Below are positions 25,926 to 33,450 of a DNA stretch of 64,000 bases, one piece after another (position 1 is the first letter of the stretch; the number at the start of each line of letters is the position of its first letter). This stretch comes from CAVRJC01 sp964505725 (lineage in GTDB: Bacteria; Actinomycetota; Acidimicrobiia; IMCC26256; DASPTH01): contig CAZDJK010000048.1 in assembly GCA_964505725.1 (NCBI GenBank), positions 6,013 to 70,012 of the forward strand. The letters run 5' to 3'. The notes below the pieces were generated by a model, which saw only the letters and a program-made list of their open reading frames with translations, did no database searches and was not told the DNA's origin. A program made the position numbers and the translations under genes.

Positions 25926-26626
25926 TGGCCGTGACCGACCACTGGTTGAGCACCCCGCACTGGTCGACCGACATCCCGCTCGACACCCTCCACGTGCGAA
26001 TCGACGCGCTCGCCGAGCACGGCTACGTCGTGTTGCGCGACCTCGGGCGCACGGTCCCGGAGGCCGAGTACCTCGGGCTCGAGTACATGGACTGGAAGAG
26101 CGGCGGCGACACCAACTTCGCGCCCGTGGCCACCGCCGACGGCGAGCTCGACTGCCGGGGCTTCTGGAAGCCCGGCGACGAGCGGCCCGACAAGCGTGGA
26201 CGGTTCACGTCGAATGCGGCGATCTGTCCGACGCTCGTCGAGGAGGTCTCCGAGGTCGGCGCCGACTTCGGCCGCGTCCGGGTGATCAAGCTCGAGCCGC
26301 AGGGTTACGACGAGGCGCTGCGTCAGATCCACCGCGACGACAACAACCGCTTCAACCCCGAGGGCGAGGGCTGGGTGGTGCGGAGCTGGCTGGAGCTCAC
26401 CGACAACCCCCACAGCTTCATGATCCTCATGGAACAGGGTCCCGACGGCCTGCCCGACCCGTCCACCGAGGTGCGGCTCCCGCTGCACCGCGGCGCGCGC
26501 TTCGTCGTCGACACGCAGCGCCTCTGGCACGTCGTGTGCCACCCGGGCTCGGAGCCGCGCTACGCGCTGATCTCCAGCTTCGAGAGCGGCCCCGCGCTCG
26601 CGGGCTGGATCGCGCGCGAGCGGTAG
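25925..26626 (+). CDS. Hypothetical protein, possible Fe(II)/2-oxoglutarate dioxygenase fold
   Basis: 233 residues, start overlapping the stop of the flavoprotein gene. No family recognised with certainty. QIHRDDNNRF (about residue 139) gives an HxD pair, RLWHVVCHPGSEPRYALISSFES (about 200-222) gives a distal His and an Arg about ten residues later, with beta-strand-like stretches between. This His-x-Asp...His...Arg spacing resembles the metal triad and 2-oxoglutarate-binding Arg of double-stranded beta-helix hydroxylases. No signal peptide. Co-expression with an isoprenoid-reductase-type flavoprotein might hint at lipid or quinone modification; that is speculation. Confidence 0.6.
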   Translation: MAVTDHWLSTPHWSTDIPLDTLHVRIDALAEHGYVVLRDLGRTVPEAEYLGLEYMDWKSGGDTNFAPVATADGELDCRGFWKPGDERPDKRGRFTSNAAICPTLVEEVSEVGADFGRVRVIKLEPQGYDEALRQIHRDDNNRFNPEGEGWVVRSWLELTDNPHSFMILMEQGPDGLPDPSTEVRLPLHRGARFVVDTQRLWHVVCHPGSEPRYALISSFESGPALAGWIARER

Positions 26627-26627
26627 C

Positions 26628-27644
26628 TCAGGCGCGCAACCCGGCGACGATCGTCTTCGCGACGTCGGAGTCGAGCGTCGAGAGCTCGTAGTTGCTCAGC
26701 CGGTCGACGATGTCGCCGTAGCGGCGGAGGATCGCGGGCGCGACGTCGTCGGGCTCCGCGACGACCGCGAACGTGGCCAGCATCTCGTCGGTGATCAGCT
26801 CGCCCATCGCGTCCCACTCGCCGCGCTTGGACATCACGTTCAGCTCTTCTCCGACCCGGCCCCAGCCGTGGAGCTCGAGGACGCCGCGGTACCCGGGCGT
26901 CGAGCCGTAGAACGCGATCTGGCGCTTGGTCGCGATCCCAGCACGTTCCATCGCCTCGTCGCTCGCGCCGGTGACGACGAAGAGGGGCCCGCTGATCTCG
27001 ACGTCGGTGCGCGTCTTCCCTCCGGCCGCCAGCCCACGCTCCAGCGCCGGCAGCGTCACCTCGCGCACGTACCGCTCGGTGGTGAACGCGTGCACCATGA
27101 GGCCGTCGGCGACCTCGCCGGCGACCTCGGTCATCCGCTCGCCGACCGCGGCGACAAAGACCTTCGGCGCGCCGTACGGGTTCGGCGGCGGCATGAAGAA
27201 CGGCGTCATCAGCGTGTGGGTGTAGAAGTCGCCCCGGAAGTCGAGCTTCGTTCCCTCGTTCCACGCGCTCCAGATCGCCCGCATGGCGAGGACGAACTCG
27301 CGCATCCTCGGCGCCGGATGCGACCACGGCATCGAGTACCGCCGCTGGATGTGCGGCTTGATCTGGCTCCCGAGGCCGAGCACGATGCGGCCCTCGGAGT
27401 ACCGCTGCAGGTCGTTGGCGGCCGCTGCGAGCGTCATCGGGCTGCGGGCGAACGCCACCGTGATCGAGGTCCCGAGCTCGATGTGCTCGGTGTGCTCCGC
27501 GGCCAGCGCCAGGGGGAGCAGAGGGTCGGTGCTCGTCTCGGCCGAGAATGCGCCGGCGTACCCGGCCTCCTCGAGCCCGCGTGCCCGGGCCCCGACGGCG
27601 CCGAGCGGCCCACCGAGGCCGCCGTCGATCAACATCGCCGGCAC
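26628..27644 (-). CDS. LLM-class (luciferase-like) F420-dependent oxidoreductase
   Basis: 338 residues; starts GTG 27644, with an ATG three codons on. The TIM-barrel luciferase-like family is shown by GLEEAGYAGAFSAETSTDPLLPLALAAEHTEHIELGTSITVAFARSPMTLA and GRIVLGLGSQIKPHIQRRYSMPWSHPAPRMREFVLAMRAIW. The wording matches the TIGR03617-like group of actinobacterial F420-dependent enzymes. It probably uses reduced F420 to reduce an unknown substrate in the cytosol. Ends 1 bp from the convergent gene. Confidence 0.85.
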   Translation of the reverse strand: MPAMLIDGGLGGPLGAVGARARGLEEAGYAGAFSAETSTDPLLPLALAAEHTEHIELGTSITVAFARSPMTLAAAANDLQRYSEGRIVLGLGSQIKPHIQRRYSMPWSHPAPRMREFVLAMRAIWSAWNEGTKLDFRGDFYTHTLMTPFFMPPPNPYGAPKVFVAAVGERMTEVAGEVADGLMVHAFTTERYVREVTLPALERGLAAGGKTRTDVEISGPLFVVTGASDEAMERAGIATKRQIAFYGSTPGYRGVLELHGWGRVGEELNVMSKRGEWDAMGELITDEMLATFAVVAEPDDVAPAILRRYGDIVDRLSNYELSTLDSDVAKTIVAGLRA

Positions 27645-27693
27645 GCTAACGCATCCCCGTAGCCGTCACACCCCCGGCGTAATCTCCGCGACG

Positions 27694-28533
27694 ATGGGCT
27701 TTTCACCACCCTGGTCGCTCTCCCCGAGCGCGTGCTCGGCGTTCAAGGAGTGCCCGCTCGCGTTCCGGTTCTCCTACCTCGAGCACCTGCCCGAGCCGCC
27801 GGCGCCGTGGACGAGCAAGGGCACGCTCGTGCACCGGGCGCTCGAGCGACTGATGGACCGGCCCGGCCCGGAACGCACGCTCGACGCGGCGCGCGACGAC
27901 CTCGCCCGGGCGCGAGCGGAGCTCGCCGACCACCCGGAGTTCGCCGGCCTCGACCTCTCGCCCGACGAGTGGAAGGCGTTCGCAGCCGACGCCGAGCGCC
28001 TGGTCGAGCGCTACTTCGAGCTCGAGGATCCACGCACGGTGCGGCCGATCGGCCTGGAGCTCAAGCTCGAGGCCGATCTCGGCCGGGTGCGCCTCCGCGG
28101 CGTGATCGACCGTCTCGACCTCGACGAGCACGGCGACCTCGTCGTCACCGACTACAAGACCGGCGCGGTGCCGAGCGAGCAGTGGGAAGCCAAGAGCCTG
28201 AGCGGCGTGCACGTCTACGCGCTCCTCTGCGAGCGCATGATCGGCCAACGCCCGGCGCGGGTGCAGCTCTACTACTTGTCGCGTCCCGAGGCGATCATCG
28301 CCACCCCCACCGACCAGACCGTCAGGGGCGTCGAGCGGCGAACGACCGCGATGTGGGAGGCGATCGCACAATCGTGCGCGAGGGACGACTTCCGGCCCCA
28401 CCCCGGGCGGCTCTGCGACTTCTGCTCGTTCCGCCCCTACTGCCCGGCGTTCGGCGGCGACCCGATCGACGCCGCGGAGCTGCGCGGGCCGGGCACGGTC
28501 ATCGCGCCCGAGCTGCCGCTGGTCGACGCGTAG
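27694..28533 (+). CDS. RecB-family PD-(D/E)XK nuclease with likely 4Fe-4S cluster
   Basis: 279 residues from ATG 27694. The nuclease core is GVIDRLDLDEHGDLVVTDYKTG (Asp, then Asp-Tyr-Lys) preceded by GTLVHRALERLM, as in RecB/AddB/Cas4-type nucleases. Cysteines at residues 14 and 20 (SACSAFKECPLAF) and three at the C-terminus (CDFCSFRPYCPAF) match the iron-sulfur staple of that group. Stand-alone proteins of this type are common in actinobacteria; the role is DNA end-processing, presumably with a helicase. The last 35 bp overlap the end of the convergent helD gene. Confidence 0.86.
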   Translation: MGFSPPWSLSPSACSAFKECPLAFRFSYLEHLPEPPAPWTSKGTLVHRALERLMDRPGPERTLDAARDDLARARAELADHPEFAGLDLSPDEWKAFAADAERLVERYFELEDPRTVRPIGLELKLEADLGRVRLRGVIDRLDLDEHGDLVVTDYKTGAVPSEQWEAKSLSGVHVYALLCERMIGQRPARVQLYYLSRPEAIIATPTDQTVRGVERRTTAMWEAIAQSCARDDFRPHPGRLCDFCSFRPYCPAFGGDPIDAAELRGPGTVIAPELPLVDA

Positions 28534-30559
28534 CCGGCGCCGGCGCGCGGAGGGCGGCCGGGAGCGGCGCCGAGTGCACGATCGAGAGGTGCTGGATCGG
28601 TCGTGTCAACGCGACGTACAGGAGCCGCAAGCCGCGCACGGTGCCGCCCGCGATGGCAGCGGGCTCCACGACGACCACCGCGTCGAACTCGAGCCCCTTC
28701 GCCTCCGGCGCCGACAGGAGCGTGACCCGGCGCCCGAGGCCGTCGCGCGCAGCCACGCCGTGCGGCACGTCGTGCGCGTCGAGCGCGCGCGCCGCGGCGC
28801 CGACCGCGTCGGGCGCCACGATGCAACCCACGAGGAACCCTTCCGCCGCCAGCTCGCCCGCCTCCGCCGCGGCGCGCCCGTAGAGCGCGCCTGCGTCGGC
28901 GTGCAGCACCCGGGGCGGCCGGGTGCCCGGCCGCACCGACCTCATGGGCGCGACGGTCGGCGCCGCCTCGGGGAGCAGCCGCGCCGCCAGCTCGACGACC
29001 GCGGCCGGCGCCCGGTACCCGAGCCGGAGCTCGTGCACGTCGCGACCGTCGGGCGCGGGCAGGTGCGCGACCACGTCGTCCCACGAGCGGTGGGACCACA
29101 CCGCGGTGGCCTGGGCGAGGTCGCCGAGCAGGGTGACCGATCCGCGCGGCGCCCGCCGGGCGATCATGCGCAGCTCCATCGGCGACAGATCCTGCGCCTC
29201 GTCCACCACGACGTGGCCGTAGGTGCTCGTGTGACCGTCGATCAGGTCGCGCGCCTCGTCGACGAGCGCCCGGTCGCCGGGTGCCCACGCGACGCGGCTG
29301 CGGGACCGGGCGGCCGGGCGCAGGATCGCGGCCTGCTCCGACTCGTCGAGCACACCGGCCGCGGCCCGCCCGAGGCGCGCGCGGCTCCCGACCAGGTCCG
29401 CCACCAGCGTCGCCGGCGACACCGACGGCCAGACCTCGTCGAGCGCGGCGCGGAACGCGGGGTCGGCGCCGATCGCCCGCGGGTCGACCGCGTCCAGCGC
29501 GCCGGCGGCTCGCGCGAGCGCGCGCGCGAGCCGTGCCCGCAGGGCGGCGCGGGCGGCCCGGTACGGCAGGGCGCGGGCCGCGACCTCGCGGACGACGTCG
29601 TCGACCTGCTCGCGCGCGAGCACCACCCGGCGCGGCCCGACGCGCACGGTCAGGTCGTCGCCGGCGACGGCACGCCGCTGCTCGAGCGCGCGGGCGATCA
29701 CCGTCGCCATGCGCGCGTCGCCCTTGACCCTCTGCGCGTCCTCACCGTCGACCGCCCGTACCTCGATCTGGGGCACGAGGTCGTCCAGCGTGACCTGCAC
29801 GACCGCCTCCTCGCCGAGCGAGGGCAGGACCTGGGCGATGTACCCGAGGAACGTCCGGGAAGGACCGACGACGAGCACCTCGGCGCGCGCGAGCTCGGGA
29901 TGGTTGAAGAGGAGGTACGCGGCGCGGTGCAGCCCAATCGCGGTCTTGCCCGACCCGGGCCCGCCCTGCACCGCACGCACGCCCGCGAGCGGCGCGCGGA
30001 TCACCTCGTCCTGTTCGAGCTGGATGGTGGCGACGATGTCGAGCATCTCGCCGGTGCGCGAGCGCTCGAGCTCGGCGAGCAGCGCGTCCCCGCCGCGCAG
30101 GTGCACGACGCCGGTGTCCCCGTCGGTCGCGGCGCCGGCAGCCGGCTCACCCGAGAAGACGTCGTCGGCGAGCGAGACGAGCCGGCGCTGCTCGACCACG
30201 AGCTGCCGCCGGCTCACGAGGCCATGCGGCTCGCCCGGCCGCGCCCGGTAGAACGCCTCCGCGACCGGCGTCCGCCACTCGATCACCACCGGGTCGCCCC
30301 GCTCGGTCTCCACGTGCCGGCGGCCCACGTACCAGCGCTCGCTCGTCACCTCGTCGATCCGGCCGAACAGCAGCGGCCGGGGCGAGTCGCCGAGCGCCGC
30401 GATGCGCCGTCGCACCGCAACCTCGTGGTCGAGGTCGACGAAACCGCCGGTCGCCATGAGCCGCTCGAAGATGTCGACGGTGCGGGCGCGCATGGCGCCG
30501 AGCGACGCGTAGGCGAGGTCGACGTAGGCCTGCTCGGCCGCCAGCTCGTCGGTCACCAC
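28499..30559 (-). CDS. helD: HelD-type RNA polymerase-associated SF1 ATPase
   Basis: 686 residues from GTG 30559 (a second GTG follows directly). N-terminal coiled region (ELAAEQAYVDLAYASLGAMRARTVDIFERL) and the RIDEV...YVGRRHVETERGDPVVIEWRTPVAEAFYRA segment are typical of HelD. Walker A VQGGPGSGKTAIGLHR, Walker B VVVDEAQDLSPMEL, LLGDLAQAT, and the C-terminal ALTRPIQHL follow. HelD/HelR proteins bind RNA polymerase, pull it off DNA, and in several actinobacteria protect it from rifamycins. It is not a UvrD helicase despite the motifs. Divergent from a PIG-L deacetylase gene over 62 bp. Confidence 0.88.
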   Translation of the reverse strand: MVTDELAAEQAYVDLAYASLGAMRARTVDIFERLMATGGFVDLDHEVAVRRRIAALGDSPRPLLFGRIDEVTSERWYVGRRHVETERGDPVVIEWRTPVAEAFYRARPGEPHGLVSRRQLVVEQRRLVSLADDVFSGEPAAGAATDGDTGVVHLRGGDALLAELERSRTGEMLDIVATIQLEQDEVIRAPLAGVRAVQGGPGSGKTAIGLHRAAYLLFNHPELARAEVLVVGPSRTFLGYIAQVLPSLGEEAVVQVTLDDLVPQIEVRAVDGEDAQRVKGDARMATVIARALEQRRAVAGDDLTVRVGPRRVVLAREQVDDVVREVAARALPYRAARAALRARLARALARAAGALDAVDPRAIGADPAFRAALDEVWPSVSPATLVADLVGSRARLGRAAAGVLDESEQAAILRPAARSRSRVAWAPGDRALVDEARDLIDGHTSTYGHVVVDEAQDLSPMELRMIARRAPRGSVTLLGDLAQATAVWSHRSWDDVVAHLPAPDGRDVHELRLGYRAPAAVVELAARLLPEAAPTVAPMRSVRPGTRPPRVLHADAGALYGRAAAEAGELAAEGFLVGCIVAPDAVGAAARALDAHDVPHGVAARDGLGRRVTLLSAPEAKGLEFDAVVVVEPAAIAGGTVRGLRLLYVALTRPIQHLSIVHSAPLPAALRAPAPATRRPAAARAR

Positions 30560-30621
30560 CGCCGGTCGGCCCCGCGGATCGAGAGTGGGAATCGGGGAGG
30601 CCCATCGGGCAATCTGGCGCG

Positions 30622-31473
30622 ATGCCCGACCTGACCCTGCTCGCAGTGCACGCGCACCCCGACGACGAGTCGAACGGGACCGGCGGGACCCTCGCCCGGT
30701 ACGCCGCCGAGGGTGTCCGCACCGTGCTCGTCACCTGCACCAACGGCGAATTCGGCGACGCGCCCGGAGGCATCAAGCCGGGTGAGCCCGGTCACGATCC
30801 GGAGGAGGTCGCCCGGATCCGCCTCGCCGAGCTCCGCCGAGCCGCCGACGCGCTGGGCATCCGGCACACCGAGACCCTGGGGTACCGCGACTCGGGGATG
30901 AAGGATTGGCCCCAGAACGAGGACCCCGACGCGTTCCTCCACCAGCCGGTCGAGGACGTCGCGGCCCGGGTGGCCGCGCTCTACGAGAAGTTCGAGCCCC
31001 AGGTGGTCGTGACCTACTTCGACAACGCGGGCTACAACCATCCCGACCACCTGCACGCGCATTCGGTCGCGCAGGCGGCGCTCGACGTGAGCGGGATACC
31101 CAGCAAGCTCTACCTCATCGCGCGTCCCCGCTCCTACCGCGTATCTTTGAGTGAGGTCGCGGCCGAGTACGACGTCGAGCTGCCGTCGGCGTTCCGGCCG
31201 TCGCAGGACCAGGGCGCGTCGCTGGCGGTGCCGGCACCTCGCCCGTTCGGGGTGGACGACTCCCTCATCACCACGACCGTCGACGTGCGCGAGTACGCGG
31301 CGCGCAAGCGCGCCGCCCTCGCCGCGCACGCGAGCCAGCTCGACGGGTCGTTCTTCCTGCGCTTCCCGCCCGAGGGGTTCGCACGCGCCTTCGGCACCGA
31401 GACGTTCATCCGGGCATTCGACCGCACCGGCGCCCCGGTACCGGAGGACGACCTGTTCGCAGGGCTGCGCTGA
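30622..31473 (+). CDS. PIG-L family deacetylase, MshB/Mca-like
   Basis: 283 residues. Zinc/active-site motif AVHAHPDDES at residue 8, TNGEFGD, and the second metal motif NAGYNHPDHLHAHS near residue 140 define the LmbE/PIG-L family. The HPDDES start and the GYRDSGM segment are those of the mycothiol enzymes MshB (GlcNAc-Ins deacetylase) and Mca (mycothiol S-conjugate amidase). I cannot separate the two by eye; length (283) is close to both. Cytosolic metal-dependent hydrolase, likely in mycothiol synthesis or detoxification. Confidence 0.85.
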   Translation: MPDLTLLAVHAHPDDESNGTGGTLARYAAEGVRTVLVTCTNGEFGDAPGGIKPGEPGHDPEEVARIRLAELRRAADALGIRHTETLGYRDSGMKDWPQNEDPDAFLHQPVEDVAARVAALYEKFEPQVVVTYFDNAGYNHPDHLHAHSVAQAALDVSGIPSKLYLIARPRSYRVSLSEVAAEYDVELPSAFRPSQDQGASLAVPAPRPFGVDDSLITTTVDVREYAARKRAALAAHASQLDGSFFLRFPPEGFARAFGTETFIRAFDRTGAPVPEDDLFAGLR

Positions 31474-31681
31474 CGGGAGCGCCGTCTGCCCCGTCTTTCG
31501 GGCAAATCCCGCCGGCCACCCGGAGCCATGGATCAGAAAGCCCCGAGCCGCCCGGGCGGGGACGATGGGCGCGCGGCGACTCCGGGCGCGCGCGGGAGCG
31601 GCCACGATCGCAGGAAATCGCCGCACGATTCGACCCTACCAGCCCGGGCGGCCCGGTTCAAGGGAAGGAGAGGACTCTCAA

Positions 31682-31750
31682 ATGAGTCAGACCTCTCGGT
31701 TCCTCTTCCGCTGCAAGGCCCCGGATCGAACCTGCAAATTGGCACAATAG
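31682..31750 (+). CDS. Possible 22-residue leader peptide
   Basis: ATG 31682 to TAG 31748-31750 encodes MSQTSRFLFRCKAPDRTCKL... with AAGGAG at 31665-31670, spacing 11 nt. The peptide is basic, with two cysteines. A 5-bp stem GACTC (31673-31677)/GAGTC (31684-31688) covers the start codon, and a second stem follows at 31764-31787. The layout is that of an attenuator-type upstream ORF, 81 bp before the phosphatase start. Chance occurrence is quite possible. Confidence 0.3.
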   Translation: MSQTSRFLFRCKAPDRTCKLAQ

Positions 31751-31763
31751 ACCATCGCAGGCG

Positions 31764-31787
31764 GTCGCGCAAGGACTCTTTGCGACG
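31764..31787 (+). promoter_or_regulatory. Possible leader hairpin before the PAP2 gene
   Basis: The strand from about 31764 to 31787 can fold GTCGC(GC)AA against TTTGCGAC with a short GGACTC loop and a small bulge. The GGACTCT sequence in the loop repeats one lying over the start of the upstream micro-ORF (31672-31678), giving a possible alternative pairing. No T-tract follows. Regulatory role is a guess. Confidence 0.25.
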
Positions 31788-31831
31788 GCCGTCGGAGCGG
31801 CACCCTCGCCGCACGCCGGTACCCTCGTGCA

Positions 31832-32389
31832 GTGATGCCGCGCCGCTCCGCACGCGAAGTGCGGCTCGTCGACCGCATCACCTCCTTCGACGAGGCGGTC
31901 GACAAGTGGGCCGAGGGGGTGCGCTCGCCCCGCCTGGATCCGCTCTTCTACGGGCTCTCGAGCGCGGCCGACCACGGGCTCCTCTGGCTCGCGCTCGGCG
32001 GCGGGCGCGCCGCCCGCACCGGCGACCCGACGCTCCTGGTGCGCCTCGCCACCGTGCTCGGCGTGGAGTCCGCGCTGACCAACGGGCCGATCAAGCAGCT
32101 CTTCCGGCGCGTGCGTCCGCTGCGCGAGGACGACGACGGCCATCTGCCCTACGGGATGCACCGCCCGATCACGAGCTCGTTCCCCTCGGGGCACGCGGCA
32201 TCCGCGTTCACCGCCGCGACCCTGCTCGCGGGCGGGCCCTCGACGCCGCTGCTGTACGCGCTCGCCACCGCGGTCGCCACCAGCCGCGTGTACGTGCGCA
32301 TGCACCACGCCTCCGACGTCGTCGCCGGCGCCGCAGTGGGGCTCGCCATGGGGCTGGTCGCGCGGCGGCTGCTCCCGCTCGGGCGCTGA
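31832..32389 (+). CDS. PAP2-family membrane phosphatase
   Basis: 185 residues, GTG 31832 or ATG 31835. The three phosphatase motifs are present: KQLFRRVRP (KX6RP), SSFPSGHAAS (PSGH), and SRVYVRMHHASDV (SRX5HXXXD). Several hydrophobic segments indicate an integral membrane protein with its active site outside. Members dephosphorylate phosphatidate, undecaprenyl diphosphate or related lipids; the exact substrate is unknown. It follows a leader-like intergenic stretch. Confidence 0.88.
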   Translation: MMPRRSAREVRLVDRITSFDEAVDKWAEGVRSPRLDPLFYGLSSAADHGLLWLALGGGRAARTGDPTLLVRLATVLGVESALTNGPIKQLFRRVRPLREDDDGHLPYGMHRPITSSFPSGHAASAFTAATLLAGGPSTPLLYALATAVATSRVYVRMHHASDVVAGAAVGLAMGLVARRLLPLGR

Positions 32390-32465
32390 CCCGTCGTCCG
32401 CGCCGTGGGGTGGTTCGCGCAGCCAGGATTAGCCTCGGTCACGAGTCAGAGCCTGGAGGTCTGCC

Positions 32466-33056
32466 GTGGCCCGTTCCGTCGCCGTCACCTTCGACTACCG
32501 CTGCCCGTTCGCCTACAACGGCAACCTGGCCGCGATCGAGCTGCTCCGCCGCGGCGGCTCCGACGTCGACTTCCGTTTCGTCCCGTTCTCGCTCGACCAG
32601 GTGCACGTGGAGGAGGGCCAACCGGCGATGTGGGAGCGCGAGCCCGACGGTTGGGGCAGCGGGGTCGTGGCGCTCCTCTACGGCATCGCGTGCCGTGACG
32701 CGTTCGCCGACCAGTTCTTCGACGCCCACCTCGCGCTGTTCGCGGCGCGCCACGTCGAGGGCAAGCAGCTCCAGGACGAAGCCGTGCTGCGCGACGCGGT
32801 CGCGTCGGCGGGGCTCGATCCCGACGCAGTGGCGGAGGAGGCGTGGAGCGGCCGCCCGCTGAAGACCCTGCAGGCCGAGCACACGGAGAGCGTCGAACGC
32901 TACGGCGTGTTCGGCGTGCCGACCTACCTCGAGGGCGATCAGGCCGCCTTCATCCGCTTCATGGACCGCGGCAACGTCGACGACCTCGTGCGCGCGCTCG
33001 ACATGCTGCAGTGGTCGGCGCTGAACGAGTTCAAGCGACCGCGCATCCCGCGCTGA
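32466..33056 (+). CDS. DsbA-family thioredoxin-fold protein with single active Cys
   Basis: 196 residues from GTG 32466, behind GGAGG. Opening VAVTFDYRCPFAYNGNLAAIELLRRG and the cis-Pro loop YGVFGVPTYL are DsbA/FrnE/2-hydroxychromene-carboxylate-isomerase type. The active site reads CPFA instead of CXXC, and there is no signal peptide, so a cytosolic oxidoreductase or isomerase using a thiol cofactor (mycothiol in this kind of organism) is more likely than disulfide formation. Ends directly against the convergent neighbour. Confidence 0.83.
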   Translation: MARSVAVTFDYRCPFAYNGNLAAIELLRRGGSDVDFRFVPFSLDQVHVEEGQPAMWEREPDGWGSGVVALLYGIACRDAFADQFFDAHLALFAARHVEGKQLQDEAVLRDAVASAGLDPDAVAEEAWSGRPLKTLQAEHTESVERYGVFGVPTYLEGDQAAFIRFMDRGNVDDLVRALDMLQWSALNEFKRPRIPR

Positions 33057-33422
33057 TCAGTGTCGGGGTGACCGGCTCGTGAGGTCGTCGGTCGCCTCCA
33101 GCCACTCCTCGAATCCCGGGTCGCGCCAGTGCGCGTGCCGGCACGAGCTGGTGAGGTCGAGCACGTAGAGGTGCAGGGTCGGCGCGTCGTCGGCGAGGTC
33201 CACCAGGGCGCCGGCGCCTGCGAACGGCGCGCCGGCGCCGAGCAGGTCGACGAGCGCGACCGCGGCGAGGATGCGGCTCCGGCACGTCGGGCACGCCGAC
33301 ACCGTCGCTGCCTCGAGACCGTCGGTGACCGCGAGCAGAGCCGCCGCGTCGTCGCGGTCGAGGCGCACCTCGCCGCCGTCGTCGTCCAGCACCGCGAGGA
33401 CCGCCCCGCTCACGCCCCGCAC
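33057..33422 (-). CDS. Hypothetical protein with CPTC motif
   Basis: 121 residues from GTG 33422, chosen because longer starts would run into the divergent oxidoreductase gene and give low-complexity sequence. SACPTCRSRILAAVALVDLL contains a CXXC pair, and a further Cys and His residues lie in DLTSSCRHAHWRDPGFEEWL; together they could bind a metal. Small acidic cytosolic protein. I do not recognise the family. Confidence 0.6.
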   Translation of the reverse strand: MRGVSGAVLAVLDDDGGEVRLDRDDAAALLAVTDGLEAATVSACPTCRSRILAAVALVDLLGAGAPFAGAGALVDLADDAPTLHLYVLDLTSSCRHAHWRDPGFEEWLEATDDLTSRSPRH

Positions 33423-33450
33423 GGTAGCGGCGGCCGGTAGCGTCCTCGAG

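Larger units (their letters stand above)
31474..31831. other. 358-bp intergenic stretch with leader-like features
   Basis: Between the PIG-L deacetylase and the PAP2 phosphatase. The second half is clearly less G+C-rich than its neighbours. It holds a 22-codon micro-ORF (31682-31750) with a Shine-Dalgarno, a small hairpin over that ORF's start, and a GC stem around 31764-31787. It may be a regulated leader of the phosphatase gene. Nothing else recognised. Confidence 0.4.

Noticed and set aside
31715..31790. Possible minus-strand tRNA (GGTTCGATCC-like T-loop text)
   Set aside because: The five T-stem pairs do not form and no acceptor or anticodon arm can be drawn at the right distances.
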